From Pinus tabuliformis (Eukaryota; Streptophyta; Pinopsida; Pinales; Pinaceae), in contig CM062813.1 of the NCBI GenBank assembly GCA_031772625.1, positions 764,398,720 through 764,462,719 of the forward strand: a stretch of DNA of 64,000 nt, read 5' to 3'. Each line of letters opens with the position of its first letter. Positions within the stretch are counted from its first letter, which is position 1. A program made the translations under genes and the position numbers. Below the pieces are notes generated by a model that was given only the letters and a program-made list of their open reading frames with translations, was not told the origin of the DNA and made no database searches. Shown here piece by piece: positions 11,766-24,942 of the stretch.

Positions 11766-12273
11766 ATTAGAAGTAGCAGGGTGGACCAATGTCAGTTGGT
11801 GCAAAGGAGTGTCAGAGTGACAGTTGCAGTGGCTAGGAGCGCCAGAAACTGAGCAGAGTTGGCAGCAGTGTAGTTGGCACAGTGCAGAGTCAGCAACGGC
11901 GTAGAGGCTTCAAAGGGTCAGCACAAAAACTAGCAACAGTCAGAACTCCAGCAAAAGATGCATCATATTGAACACTTGTTCAGTAATTTTGGATGCTTTT
12001 CCTTTGCTAATGCAGTAGCAACAACAGTTGGAGAAGATTGCAGTGTAAATGCAGTGTTGGCAGTGGCAGTGCCAACAGCAGCACGAATGCAAAATTTGAG
12101 AGGGAGTTGCAGTGTTGGCAGTGGCAGGGTCAGCACCAGTACAGATGCAACACTTGTGCAATAGTTGGTGGACAGAGATGTTAGACATCGGCAGCACAGA
12201 GGGAGATGTTACAGAGTCAGGGTGATGGTTCAGCAGGTTGCATTACTAGAGCACATTCCTCGCTAAGAGGGAG

Positions 12274-13395
12274 TGTTGATTTCTGGTAGCATCGGATGTG
12301 CTCTAAGCCTCAAAATTGCAGGGAGGCTTGGACACATGTATTCCACAACACCCAGAAATCGTTTTGGGAAATTCCACCTGGAGACAGTTTTATTAAAATA
12401 ATTAATTATTTTTAATGGAAGCCTAAGTCTAAACTTAGAAAATTAAAATAATTGAAGTGTATTAATCAAACTGTGGGTGAAACTTCTAGAAGAAGACGAG
12501 GATCAAACCAAAATGATCTGAGCCATTGATTAACATCTAATCTGGGCCATCTGTTCTCAACTGAAGGATTATAAGAGGAGGCTTGATGGGCATTTGGAAA
12601 TTACATAGAGTAAGAGATCAGAGATCGAATTTTTGAAGAGAGCAGTGCAACAGTTATCAGAGAGAAGTTCAAAGTGATTTCTTGCAGTGAGGGGCAGGGA
12701 TAGTTCCTGTTGGAGATTTCTCCTGATCTGAGAATACTCAGCAGAGGAGGCAGAGAGAGATCCGAGAGAGGTAGCGCAAAGGCTACGCTGGGCAGCGTAG
12801 GCTAACGTAGAGGCAGCGAAGAGGCTTGAGGAGATCTGTATTTTTGCTGGGGAGGTCGATTTTTGAAGCCGGAAGCCGGTGTGTGAGACCGGGTGGACAA
12901 AATTGAAGTCGTAGAGGCAAATCGATCAATAGGAGTGGTGACGCAGTCCCTAGAAGCTGTGACACTGGGCCTGTGCAGAGGCAGCAAGGGACAAGCCATT
13001 TAGTGGCTGGATCAATCGGGATCGCCAGTGATAGTGTGATGTATTTCTCACTAATCTTCTGTCAGTCATATTCTCTATACTGGATAACCAACAAGGCATC
13101 CAGGATTGTATTCAGAAAACTATTGCTTAATAATACAAACACTCAGCTATTGCACCGGTTTTCCCACATTGGGTTTTTCCGGGGACATTTGTCCAAAAAT
13201 AATTGTGTAATGTATTGTGTATTTCTTTCTTGCTCAGTTACTTTTTTCCGCATATAATTTTAATTGTTGAAGGCTGTAGTGTATTAGTTTTGATATTTGC
13301 TGTAGGAAGTAGTAAATAATTTGTTCAGTAATTAACAAATAGAAGGAACTCAATCAGCTGATGTAGTAGAAATTTGGGTCTTCCAAATTTTCATA
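12274..13395 (+). repeat. 3' LTR of C1
   Basis: Starts TGTTGATTTC after the polypurine tract and ends TTTTCATA. It is collinear with the 5' LTR through TATA box, 'acgcag' words (12740-12980) and the 'cacattgggtttttccgggg' type block near 13167. Confidence 0.9.
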
Positions 13396-15770
13396 GGGAG
13401 AAGACTTCATGGCGATGTGCCATGGTCAAAGGGACCAACATGGTGGGGATTCACATCTTGAGTGTATAGATGTGAGGTGGGAGCAATTGTGGATGCATGA
13501 GTTACCAACCCAGCCTTTGTTTTTCCTCCCTTGTGTGCCTTTTACTTTTTCTTGATTTTTCTTTGTATTACTGATTGTAGCTCAAAGGGTTAGAGCTTGC
13601 ATTGTATGATGTATAACGATTGTATTACCCCTTAATGATGGGCAGTTCATTGCCCATCAGGGTTGGAACATGCAAGGGTTCCTTTCATGATGTATAGAAC
13701 AATATGGTGCTTAGGAATTGGGTGATGGCCATAAGGGGTGAGGTAGAGCCCATGCTAGGCTTTTTCCCACGTGCTAATTTGTATGTCCCAGCTATCTTTT
13801 GCTTTGCTTGTGACCATTATATGCTTTTTCCTTTTCTTTTTGTTGCATCAACCTTCCAGGGCCAAGTTCTAGGCCCTACCCAGCTGTGAGGATATGTGGC
13901 TGCCAATTTCCAAAGAACCAATGATCAGTTGAACCCAAATAATGGAGGTGGAATATAGGGCTTGTAATGTAAGATGGAAAGTGGTAAGTATGGAGTTGGG
14001 ATAGATGGAACACACCATCTCAATCAGGGCTTCCCATGTAGTACCCCTCCTATACACACTGGACCATTAGGGGAGGTCCCATTGGACTAGGGTTGAAGAT
14101 TAACCTCCCATTTAAGGTGAGGGAACAAGATCATGGTCAAAACCCCTCCTTCTTCCAGGTCACCCCATAATCCATGCCAAAAGCCCAGAGTACAAACAAG
14201 CATAAGCACCTGATTGCAAAATGAATAAAGTATCTTTTGATCGAAAACCCACCTTCGTTCTTGTGTTCCTGCGAGATGAGTAAGAAGTCATATGACTGAT
14301 GCAAGTGGCAAAGATGAATAGTGGCATGTCATAAGCTAGTGATGGTTGTTAGGGGCTACTGGCTGGCTCACTGGATGTAGAGTATGGGAGAAAATTTTCT
14401 CCTATGTGGTTACCCATTTTTGGTGTGTAACAGTGCCCACACGTGTGAGTTGTAGGGCTAAAGATATGATGATGTCATGACTTTTTTGGGCTCCAAGCTA
14501 AAAATGTTTCTGAGCATCATGATCATCCTCCATTTAAGGAAAATTCCCAAATCTTGAGTGAAAGTAGCTCCAAGGACCCTGTTACCTACCACTAGTGGGT
14601 GACACCCATAGGAGAATTTTTTCTCCTAAATTGCCTTCAGCTGGTAGCCAACAACCCATTGTATCCCCCAGATAGCTCGATGTGCCACCATCTGCACCAC
14701 CCGAGCCAGCCATTATGTGCCCTCACCCATTCTATCGTGATTGTATGTTTGAAGGTGGGTTTCTAATCCTGAAGGTATGGCTTTTCATTATGTAATTGGA
14801 TATTTTTTCTTACTTATTATGAACACATTTGGCCATTGATTAGTGGGGGGGATTCGAAGGAAAGAATGGGCTTGGTCTGTACTCTTGTCCCCTTGTCCAG
14901 TTGGGTGGTTAGTCTTGTATCCTAGTCCTGTGGGATCTCCTCAATTGGCTACTAGATTTAGGAATGGCACTACATGGGAAACCATGATTTTGACTGCGTG
15001 GTCCCGCTTGCCGACACCACATACATCACTCCCCTCCGCTCATTGTATCCCCTTTCCACATATTTCCCATTCGGGTCCACATTCGTCCATTGGGTCCACA
15101 AAGAGTTAGCCTCCCCCTCCCCTTGTCCTAGAACGATGCCCCAGAGGTTGATGCAAAGAAAAGGAAAATAAAAAGCATAGTTTGGCCACTCTCAACAAGA
15201 AATGTACCATAAAATGCATAAGATGGTTAGGACATACAAATTTAGCACGTGGGAAAAATCCATCATGAGCTCTACTCCTTATCATAATGGCCATCACCCT
15301 GGTTCCTAGGGCTCCTGTATGAGCCCCCAACATCATTAAGGAACCCATGTCTGTCCCAACCCTTGGTGGGCAATGAACTACCCAACCTTAAGAGGGTAAT
15401 CATTGCTTTATCTTACACATCATGCTCTCATTCCCTAGAGCCCCGAGCAGTGATAAAAAGAAAAACCAATAAAAGGAAAAAGGCATATGAAGAAGGGTTG
15501 AAAAACAAAGGCCGAGGTAACTCATGTACCACGATTGCTCCCTCCTTCATCTATATACCCATGTGTGGGCTTCCCTCATTATTGCTGCCCTTGTACCATG
15601 GCATGTGGCTTGGAGCCTCCCCTTGATGTCCCAATCCATTCCATCATTATGTCACATGACACCTGCCATTTGAAGGATGTACCATGGACCTATCACTCCC
15701 TTGGAGGTTGAAACCACCTAATAGGGTCCTTGATTAACCTCTTCCTTGCACTTGGGGACACCTGTACATT

Positions 15771-17115
15771 CTAAAGCCCATTATGGAAGGGCATGCCACT
15801 ATGAAATGTCCACTTGGTAACATGATTTGTGAGCTCATTTACTCAATTGCACTAATGAAATGTTGTGCTGAAAGGTGAGGAGACGCATTGAATCTTATAC
15901 AAGATTGCAGGTGGGTTTTCATCTTGGGGTTTGGTCCCCCTATACAGTATCCAAGACCTTCATAGAGTCTTAATGACACTTGTAGGGTGAGAGTTGAGAG
16001 CCATGGGCCTCCATTATAGCAAAGAGCAGATAGCCACGCCATGGGATCCTTCAACACCATTCATTGCTTCCTTGTGTCCCATTTATTTGATGATGATGAT
16101 GCACCTAGACCACATTGCTTAGTCAGCTACACACTTGCACCACACACTTGGCAGTTGATCTAGGGCCCATATGGGGTTTTATCTCACTTGGGGAGACAAG
16201 GGAGAGCTTGCATCATTGTCCCAACCCTTATAGATAGAGCACATGCTTGTTCACTTCAATTGGAGACCCATGAGGATGTTCTTTGTGGCACCACAAGCAC
16301 GTGGGAGCATCACAGGTCATTTGGTTGGAGATCATGTGGCTACCCCCTTTATCACTGTTATTGGAGTTGATCCAGGTGGATATTGGTGGCCACCCACCAA
16401 TTCCACTTGGACCTCCACCATTGTTTCTTTTAGTTTTTCAGTTTCCTTAATTGTAGCACAGTTTACTATTTTTAGCAGTTTTTCAGGTCCTAAACTTCTG
16501 GAGCCGTTTTGAGGCCCTAAATGACGTTTTTTTGGAAATCTATTGCCAACAATTTATTGATGAAATCGTTTTTTTTGTCGTAGTCCTCGGAGAGATCTTT
16601 CCAACGGGGTATCATGCGCGTCAAGCGGAGATAATATGACCAATTCACGATCTTAGAAAGTTGGTTGTCCAACTAACCCCAACAGGGCCCATAAACTCTT
16701 GGTGTTACATCTCCTCGGGTTAGGGTTTTTGTTGTTTAGGGTTTGCTTTTATTGTTCAATAATAAAAAGGCCCTTGAGCCTCATTGTAATGGAGTTCAAA
16801 GGCATGTAGCTGCCACATCTCTTCTCAGAGAGAAGCTACCATCGCCCGAGCTAGTTTATTTCCCCTTATGTTTGTAAGCATATTTTAGTATTTTACATTA
16901 ATGAAATGAAGTATTATTTTTGCTGCATCTCTGTATTTATGGTTTTGTCCGTAATTTGTTGCGTTCCTGTTTAAATCCGAATCAAGAGCCCTCCTATTCA
17001 TTATGGCACATGAAGGACTTCATTTGGCCTTCCAACGACCCTTCTAGCTACTTTTCTAGCATTTCGGTCCTCTTGAGAGGCTAATTATTATTAATGTGGA
17101 TCTGTTTGGTGGTAT
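15771..17115. other. Gene-free interval with an LTR-like stretch
   Basis: No supported gene. From about 16480 to 17000 the sequence has the look of a retroelement LTR tail: 'ttgttcaataataaaaaggccc' near 16757, a structured 'tctcagagagaagct' stretch and a T-rich end ('tattatttttgctgcatctctg'). I cannot place its ends or its family. Confidence 0.35.
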
Positions 17116-18638
17116 TGTCACCAAAGTATTGTTATTTTGCATATTATTTTATTTTAGGGGCATCATTACACTAAATTAGGCTATTTGAATCCCTTAGAGG
17201 ATTGTATAAATAAAAGAGATGCATTCTCTCATTCATGATCGCTTGGATTTGGGATATCTCTCTCTGAAGAATTCAAACCTGCAATTGTGGAATGATTTTG
17301 GATGATTGAATGCATTTTGATGTGTGGAAAGCTTTCACTATCTCTCTTGGAGCTTCTTTTTGGCAAGATTGTGGATGGATATATTCTTCTTTGTCCTGTA
17401 AGTGCAATATAATGCTATATTTCTGTTTTAATGGATGTCTAATGCATGGGATTGTTTTCTTATGGTGAAATAATGTGCCCTAATTAATGCGAATTAGTGG
17501 AATCATTAAAACTATTGGAGATTTTTTTTGCATATGTTACTTATTGGACAAGGAATGAATGAATGTTCCTAGGGGATAATTTGCATTTGCATCCTTGAAA
17601 CTCCATAACAATTGCCATCGAAGTGTAAAAGTCTATAGGTGTCGTATAGCTGCATCCATAGATAGTGAAACTACTTCTTTAGGCCTCCTTGAAGTGTGAA
17701 GTTTCTAAATCTTGATCATTTTGACTCTAATCTTCCCAATAGCCAGGCACTGGTCCTAGATCCTGGGTGATCACATTAACTTAATGAAATATGATTCTTT
17801 CACTTCTTTTCTTCCTCTTTTCTTTGTCCCTCTAAGGATAAGGAGATTTTCTAGGGCTTGGTGCGAAATTTTAGGGAGGAGGAATTTTAGGATTTTGTCC
17901 AGACAAGTTTCTTCATTTATGTTTCCTCTAGGCATCCTCCTATTTTGAACGAATTCCGACGGTGGAATTTCAAATAAATTGATGCCCTTGCTATCACACC
18001 AAGTGGGAACCATTGAAGCTGCTATGAATTGGGGATTTTTGGAAGGTTTGCACTTTGTAGTTCATCATTCAAAACCTTTTCTTTTAACTATAGGTGATCA
18101 TTGGATGAGCCTTTACCAAAATATATTTCTCAACCCTTGGTCCCTTATAGTATATCTCTCAAGGGGTTTTTCGTGGAAAGTCACCCTAGCTTCTTCCAAA
18201 GCTCACACTTTAATTAAATCTTTCCATTGAATGAGTGATCCTTGCTTCACTTTGAAACCTAGTATAGACACATCAATCATGAGTGAGGGGTTTTGGAAGT
18301 TTTGATCTTAGGCATTCATCATTATTGAATATTCTCAAGCCCAAGGTCATCCTTCATAGGTCTTTCTTGGGGAGCCTTTCAACTTTTCTTTAAGCATATG
18401 AACCATTAATTGAGCCTCTCCTTTGAATGGGCATTGGGAATCATGTTAAACCTTGCCATTGATCCTATCATTCAAGTGATTTCCTTTATACTTGGACTCC
18501 AACCATCGGTGAAAGTCCGTAAAGGGTAGGAGACATTGACTGAGGTGACAATGGGTCTTTATCTCGTCGTTGTCACTTGGTCTAGGAGTGGTCCCTTAGG
18601 AACCCCTCCTAGGGCCCCTGCTAGATTGTGTGGTAACA
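17116..18638 (+). repeat. 5' LTR of Gypsy element J (left end uncertain)
   Basis: The right end is set by the Asp-type primer site that follows. The last 95 bp (18545-18638) recur at 60418-60511, where the match also ends at 'gtggtaa' plus two bases, which supports an LTR edge. A TATA box (TATAAATAAA, 17205-17214) lies 1.4 kb upstream of the end. The left edge is a guess between 17116 and 17130. Confidence 0.5.
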
Positions 18639-18642
18639 TTTT

Positions 18643-18660
18643 TGGCATCGTTGCTAAGGA
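18643..18660 (+). promoter_or_regulatory. Asp-type primer binding site of J
   Basis: TGGCATCGTTGCTAAGGA resembles the aspartate-tRNA primer site used by Athila and Tat type Gypsy elements, with a few substitutions, four bases after the presumed LTR end. Confidence 0.55.
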
Positions 18661-18690
18661 CACGAGACGTGTGTCTTGTTCCCCATACAA

Positions 18691-19809
18691 TGTGATATTA
18701 GTAAAATTTCAATTTTGTTAATTTTTGGTTTACTGCATGGATGCGCTTAGGAAAGGTGGGCTTAGAGGACCCACACTTGACTTTTGGTTTGGAATACACT
18801 CAAACATTAGAGCTAGAGGGAAAAATTGCGGCTTTGGTGGAGTGTGGGGGCCACCACATGAGATTTTCAGCTCGCATGGGAAGTGCATTCTCATTGGAGC
18901 GGGTTTGGTTTGGGAAATTTGAGCTGGGCCCACATAGGCATTTTGGAAGCATCTTGACAAAAGGAAGAGGGAACACTCATTTTCTAATTCATTTATCATT
19001 TGCAAAATTGTCTATGACAAGAGCACACTTGAGCTGAAGCCATGTCTGCAAGTGTTGTTTAGCACACGAGTGTCTCCGAGTGGAGATCTCAGCTCTTGCT
19101 TCGGTGGACTTCGAGTGCCAGCCCAAGGAGGGAGTTTCACCTTGCCTTTTCGCACTACCAGCAGGAGGGTCGATTTCCTGGGAGAGGGATAGCTACAACA
19201 GTGCAAGGATTGCGCAGTTCATTGTGGGAGCACTCCGGGAGGTGGAGGAGTGAGTTGTGTTTGGGGCTCAAACTTGGAGTGAGGGTCAGGGAAAGCATTT
19301 TGAGGAGTATTGCAGCCATTTCGGAGGCCTTTTGCAGCAAAATTTACAGGTGGGTCGAATCACTCAGCAGTTGAGCCATTGAGGGGAAATAGGGCTGAAT
19401 TTTTGAAGTCAAGCATTGGCCAAATCCTTCGTAGGTTATTCTGGGTATTTGGTGGAGAGGCTGAGATTAATTTCCTACAATTTTTTGAGCACTGGAGAGG
19501 GCCCTAGTAGCAGATCAATTCAACCAACAACGTATTTCTGGGCATCTTCAGCGCATTGCTTGAGCAGTATAGCAACAGATTGGTGAAGGGTGTCTTATTT
19601 GTCATTTAGGGCTTTGCAAGCTAGCCTTGAGCAAGCCCAAGTGCATTTCTTCCAACACCTTATTGTACACCCATATTTATTAATAAAAAGAACTCAGAAG
19701 CGTAGTTTTTGGTGCAATTTTATGGTCTGATTGTGTTTTCGCTGTTTATGGTGTTTTTTTCTATGTTTTCTTTGCATATTTACTGTTAATTTTCCCTAGG
19801 GATATTACA
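18691..19809 (+). repeat. 5' LTR of F
   Basis: Starts TGTGATATT and ends GATATTACA just before the primer site. It contains 'attaataaaaagaactc' near 19679, a probable polyadenylation region. Short frames inside it are not genes. Confidence 0.9.
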
Positions 19810-19810
19810 T

Positions 19811-19822
19811 TGGTATCTGAGC
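19811..19822 (+). promoter_or_regulatory. Primer binding site of F
   Basis: TGGTATCTGAGC, one base after the LTR, close to the initiator-Met site used by many chromoviruses. Confidence 0.8.
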
Positions 19823-19926
19823 TCATAGACTCGGCACAACCCGTGGGAGTAGCGCAGTCTATGACACCGGAGGACAGGAAAAACGTGACATACCGAAGGT
19901 AAAGGTACAAAAGCAGAGAGAGGCAA

Positions 19927-20698
19927 TTGCAAATTACCCTTGACCCTGTGGCAACAAAGCCTGAGGTTGAAGAAGCAAACATGGGGGACAATGAGGGAGA
20001 TAAAAGGAGCGAAGAAAAGGAGTTTGCGCACCTTCTATTGAAGGTAGTGCAGGACTTGTCCCAGAATATTGAAGGAATGGGCCAACGAAATGGCAATGGC
20101 AACAAGGGTAAGGGAGTCCAAGGGGATTTCCAATTTCGAGAAGGGCCTGGCACTTTGTGGCACCACACATCCCTTAATGCCAACATGCCATTAATTCCAA
20201 ACACATTCCCTAGTTCTACCATTCCTACATTATTAACATCTGGAGCTGGTGGGCAACCAGAGCAAGAGGATGCGCCTTATGGGGACTATTTCTTAGAGTA
20301 TCAGTGTTATGGACATGATTTTGGGAAGGCCATTACTTTCAAGGATTTCTGCCAGTTGAAGGGCAACAATAGGCCCATGGGATAGAGTGGAGGAGGCTAC
20401 ATGTAGGGGATAGATTTATAGCGTACTGTGAGGAAGTTGTTTCTCCCAGCTTTCGATGGCTCCTCCAAGATCTTGGCTAAGGCATGGGTCAAAAAGATGG
20501 ATGTCTATTTCCAGCTGAATCAGATGACGGAGGGAGACGCAATCAAGATTGCCACATTGCATCTGGAGGAGGAAGCCCATGACTGGTGGTTCCATGGGTT
20601 GACAACGTTGGGACATGCAGGAGTAACCTATTATGATGATTTCACCAGGAGGGTGTTAGAGAGGTTTGAGAGGAAGGATCCTGAGGAGTGTTGATTTC
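19927..20698 (+). pseudogene. gag: Gypsy gag region of F, first part
   Basis: Segments show the Ty3/Gypsy Gag pattern: an acidic N-terminal part, then 'LPAFDGSS', 'WVKKMDVYFQL', 'KIATLHLEEEAHDWW' and 'YDDFTRRVLERFERK'. This is the capsid-type domain that would assemble particles. The region stops at the D1 insertion; flanking sequence resumes at 39067. It is decayed with several breaks. Confidence 0.85.
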
Positions 20699-21686
20699 TG
20701 GTAGCATCGGATCTGCTCTAAGTCTCAAATTTTGCAGGGAGGCTTAGACACATATATTCTCCAATACCTAGAAATCGTTTTGGGAAATTCCACACATAGA
20801 CGGTTTTATTAAAATAATTAATTATTTTTAATGAGACCCTAAGTCTAAACTTAGGAAATTAAAATAATTAATGGGCATTAATCTAAATTGTGGGTGAAAC
20901 TTCTAGAAGAAGGCAGAGATCAAAGTCAATATGACGCTAGCCATTGATTAGGATCTAATCTGGGCTATTGATTAATCAACGAGATGATTATAAGAGGAGG
21001 CTTGATGGGCACTTGGAGAATACACCAGAGGCAGATACTCAGTTACCCGAGTAAGATCGATTTTCTCACTAGTTGAAGTTCGGCAACAGAGAATTAGACC
21101 AGAGGGAGAGTTGCAGGTGAGAAAGAAAGAGAGGGCATCAACATCATTTGAGAGTGCAAGGCAAGAAGACGCAGAACAGAGAGAGACAACGCAGAAGCTG
21201 TGACGCAAAAAGAGGTAGCGCAGAGGCAAGTTGACGTTGGGACTGCATGGGCAGTTTGACGTTGGGCCAGCATGGGAAAATTGACATAGAGGGACGTAGA
21301 AGGATTTAGAAGGAAACTAAGTACTTCTCCAGGATCAAAGATTTGTCAGGAAGCGTCTGTAAATTTTCTCACTTCTGTTCAGCTGGTTGTAACTTGTACA
21401 TGAGAGTTTGTTGAAGAATAATAAAGAAACCCTCATCTGTTGCACCGGTTTTCCCACATTGGGTTTTTTTCAGGGATGATTGTCCAAAATATTTGTGTCA
21501 TTGTGATTGTATTTGTGCAAGTATTTTTCTTTGCATTTACTTTCTGTAGTATTTTTAATTGTGAGGGCTGCAGTAGAATTTATTTCGATATTTGTCGAAA
21601 GAACATTGTGAATAACTTATTTTTGAGTTAATAAGTAGAACAAATAATATTAATCACTATAGTTGGATTTCTATAAAATTTTCACA
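20699..21686 (+). repeat. 5' LTR of D1
   Basis: Starts TGTTGATTTC and ends TTTTCACA before the primer site TGGTATCAGAGC (21687). TATA-like 'attataagagg' lies near 20988, 'acgcag' words at 21170-21300 and a 'cacattgggtttttttcagg' type block near 21456. Confidence 0.9.
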
Positions 21687-21698
21687 TGGTATCAGAGC
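21687..21698 (+). promoter_or_regulatory. Primer binding site of D1
   Basis: TGGTATCAGAGC directly follows the LTR and is complementary to initiator methionine tRNA. Confidence 0.9.
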
Positions 21699-22016
21699 TG
21701 AGGTAAAGCAAGGAGAAAAGAGTCGGAAGACCCAACATTGAAGGAAGAAAGGAATTCGAACTTCCTGCAGGGGCAGTAATTAGAATCCCCAAGGGGTTTG
21801 TGCAGTTCAAGCCAGGAAGACTAGGTTTTCGTGGTAAAATTCTCTCTGAGTGAGTTGATAGAGAGGTAAGATTTCCTGATCGAAATATATCAGCAGCAAA
21901 AGGAATAGCGTAGTAGAAGATTCAACGAAGAGGGGTTTCTTAGGTGGGACGCAGTTTTTCATGCAGTAGTTGTTGGGGTAAGGTAGTGTCGTAAATCGGT
22001 TGAAAATAGCACAAAG

Positions 22017-24942
22017 ATGGATACTCAAAGTGTCTCAGAATTATCTACCAGATTAGAAGAAGAATTTGCATGCCTGGAAAATTTAGCGTCAGCAGATGTT
22101 TGGTACATTGATAGCGGGGCTTCAACGCATATGAATGGAATACAAGAACATTTCTTGAGCTATCAAGAAGAACAAATGGACTTCCAGATTACTATGGGAA
22201 ACAAAACGAAATGTACTCCAGTAGGGAGAGGCACCATAGCATTTCAGACGGATGCAGGGACCAACATCTGAGCCACTAATGTTCTGCATGTGCCAGGATT
22301 AGGAATGAATTTGATTTTAGTGTCCTAGTTACAGGATAAGGGATACGATGTATACTTCATAGGAAAGAAAGTATACATCAAGCATCCAAGCTGGAAGAAG
22401 AAGAGAAATTGGGACTCGAAGCAACAAATTGTATAGGTTGCAGCTTGAGTCTCCAATGGCACTGATAGGCAGTGATTGTAATGGTGAAAAGGAACGAAAT
22501 GAATTATGGCACAGGTGAATGGGACACTTACACCATGGACTGCTAAGGATTCTTAGAGAGACCGTTACAAGAGTACCAGCTCTTAGTAGTGAGCATGATG
22601 ACTTATGCCGAGGATGCGTACTAGGGAAGTATGCTAGGGAGGTATTGTGTTCAGATAATGGTGGAGAATATACGAAGAGAGACTTCACAGATTTCTGCGC
22701 AAAAGAGGGCATCAAAAGAGAGTGGACAACTCCATTTAATCCAGAGCAGAATGGAGTAGCAGAGCGGAAAAATAGAACTATTGTTGGGGCAACCAAAGCT
22801 ATGTTGTATGATCAGGATCTACCTAAGTTCTTATGGGCAGAAGCTTGCAACACAGCGGTGTATATCCAAAATAGAACTCCTCATAAAGCATTGGGGAAGA
22901 AAACGAACGAAGGATTCTTCACAGGGAAGAAGCCGAAAGTCAACCATCTCAGGATATTCGGAAGCGTGGCATATTGTCACATTCCAGACGAGAAGTGCAG
23001 TAAACTGGATCAAACTGCAGAAAAGGGGTATCTCGTAGGATATAGCGAGACCTCAAAGGCATACAAAATCTACATTCCTAGCAGCAGGAAGATTGTAGTG
23101 AGATAGGATGCAAAGTTCATGGAGGATAGAGATTTCAGGAAATCTCGAGAGATGCCAGCAGAAGGTCAGTCAGTAGATGTTCCACTAGTCCAGGAGCAAC
23201 AGGGGCAACAAGGAGGATAGGCAGGAGGACAGACATCTGGATAGAGTACAATGACCAGTACCAGTATTTCCTTAGAAGGAGGAAATCTAGACAGTTCTCA
23301 GCAGATGGAACAACAGGATCAAGAGGAGGAGTTGATTGAGTCTCCCACCACCAGTGGTAGAACCAACAGATAAGTACGACAGACACTAAGGGACACAGAG
23401 GAGTTTGTTGGAGCTCCTAGAACCGAGAAAAGGTAGCGTAGACAACCTGACAGATACCAGACATTAGTAGCTTAGGTTGAAGAACCCTTTAGCTTTCAGG
23501 AAGCCATTCAACACCAAGTTTGGGTGGATGCCATGGTAAAAGAGTATAACTCTATCATGATGAATGATGTCTGGGAAGTAGTACCTAGACTAGAGGATAG
23601 ATCAGTTGTAGGATCAAGATGGATCTACAAGATCAAGTATGCTGCAGATGGCAGTATAGAGAAGTACAAGGCTAGGTTCGTGGCAAAGGGGTATGCTTAG
23701 AAAGAAGGAATAAACTATGAAGAGACCTTTGCCCCAGTTGCCCGTTACACCTCTATCAGATCCGTTATATCCCTAGCAACTCAAATGGGATGGAAGATTC
23801 ACTAGATGGATGTCAAGACAACATTCTTGAATGGGGTGATAGAAGAGGAGTTGTATATAGAACAACCTGAAGGTTTCGAAACTCATGAGAAGAGAACTCA
23901 CGTGTGCAGATTAAAGAAAGCCCTATATGGGGTCAAGCAGGCACCCAGAGCATGGTATGGTCGGATTGATAATTACTTGCAACAGTTGGGATTTGTCAAA
24001 AGTGATGCTGATCCCAATCTCTACTATTTGATGGTAGAGAATGAGACACTTATTTTGGTATTATATGTGGATGACTTGTTTCTAACAGGGTCATCTAGGC
24101 TCATACAAGATTGCAAGAAGAATCTTGATGCATTATTTTCTAGGGTTGGAAGTTTGGCAAAAGAATGGGGAGATCTTCCTTTCGCAAGGAAGATATGCTA
24201 CAAATTTTTTGAAGAGATTCAGAATGCAGGATTGTCGACCCATGGCTACTCCCATGATCATCAACTGGAAGAAAATAGATGCATTAGCGGACAAGGAAGT
24301 GAACCCCATCTTGTACAGACAACTCATTGGGTCACTCATGTATTTGGTCAACACTAGGCCAAACATTTGCTTTGCTATCAACACTCTTAGTCAGTTCATG
24401 GGGGAACCAAAAAGGGTGCGTTGGGCTGCAACAAGACACATTCTCAGGTATGTGCGTGGAACAGTCGGATATGGGTTGAAATACTCCTGAGGGGAGGGCG
24501 TCAGATTGACTGGGTTCACAAATGCAGATTAGGCAGGTAGTTCACAGTAGATCGAAAAAGTACCTCGGGGTATTGCTTCAGTGTTGGATCAGGGATGATA
24601 TCTTGGTGCAACAAGAAGCAAAAATTGGTAGCTCTGAGCTCAGCAGAAGCAGAATATATGGCAGCCAACACAATTACGTGCAAAGCTATAAGGGTCAGAA
24701 AATTGCTTGTGAGCTTGTTCAGAAAAAGGATGGAAGCGACCAGGGTTTACTGTGATAATCAGAGTTGTATCAAACTCTCTGAGAATCCAATATTTCATGA
24801 TCGGTCGAAACACATTGATATCAGATGTCACTTTATCAGAGACTGTGTTCAGCGTGGGGCAGTACAGCTACAATATGTCCCCATAGGAGATCAGGTAGCA
24901 GACATACTCACAAAGGCTCTAGGAAGAGCTAAGTTCATTTAG
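22017..24942 (+). pseudogene. pol: Copia pol region of D1
   Basis: Parts in Copia order. Protease: 'WYIDSGASTHM' at about 22082-22130. Pre-integrase zinc region and integrase: 'SDNGGEY', 'NPEQNGVAERKNRT' at about 22500-22800. Reverse transcriptase: 'MDVKTTFLNG', 'YGVKQAPRAWY' and the catalytic 'LYVDDL' at about 23800-24080. RNase H: 'AEAEYMAA', 'YCDNQSCI', 'KHIDIRCHFIRD' at about 24640-24840. The first residues before protease form an acidic leader beginning with ATG. It is a fossil with many breaks. Confidence 0.9.

Larger units (their letters stand above)
9245..13395 (+). mobile_element. Gag-only Copia element C1
   Basis: Two LTRs of about 1.1 kb (9245-10356 and 12274-13395), primer site, one gag region, 3' leader, and polypurine tract 'ctaagagggag' at 12263-12273. 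The target duplication gggag is exact (9240-9244 and 13396-13400). The interior has no pol. Leader and 3' leader are close to those of D1, which carries pol instead. LTR mismatch by eye is near 9 percent. It shares architecture with B1 but has a distinct LTR subtype (TGTTGATTTC start). The gag has a few breaks. It lies in the left arm of the long inverted repeat, 77 bp after B1. Confidence 0.9.
5031..15770. mobile_element. Long-inverted-repeat (foldback-like) element
   Basis: The plus strand at about 5031-5116, 9173-9244 and 13396-14435 matches the reverse complement of about 14575-15770 in order. Examples: 'accctattaggtg' against the 15720 region, 'tgcatgagttacc' against the 15510 region, 'cccacgtgctaatttgtatgtcc' type wording at 13789 against 15230, and 'gaaaacccacctt' at 14243 against 14755. 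Each arm is therefore about 1.2 kb and the loop is only about 140 bp. The left arm carries two later Copia insertions, each with its own target duplication, which fits a single older structure. No coding region is seen. Foldback or Mutator-like elements with long terminal inverted repeats are the closest known class; two head-to-head copies of a dispersed repeat would look similar. Outer ends are not sharply defined. Confidence 0.6.

Noticed and set aside
15363-16512. Several 60-90 residue frames in the 15-16.5 kb stretch
   Set aside because: They fall in the inverted-repeat arm or in unremarkable sequence, with no domain, start context or conservation visible.
18741-19037. Frames of 60-100 residues repeated in both F LTRs
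   Set aside because: Located wholly within LTRs and recurring only because the LTRs are duplicated; no domain.
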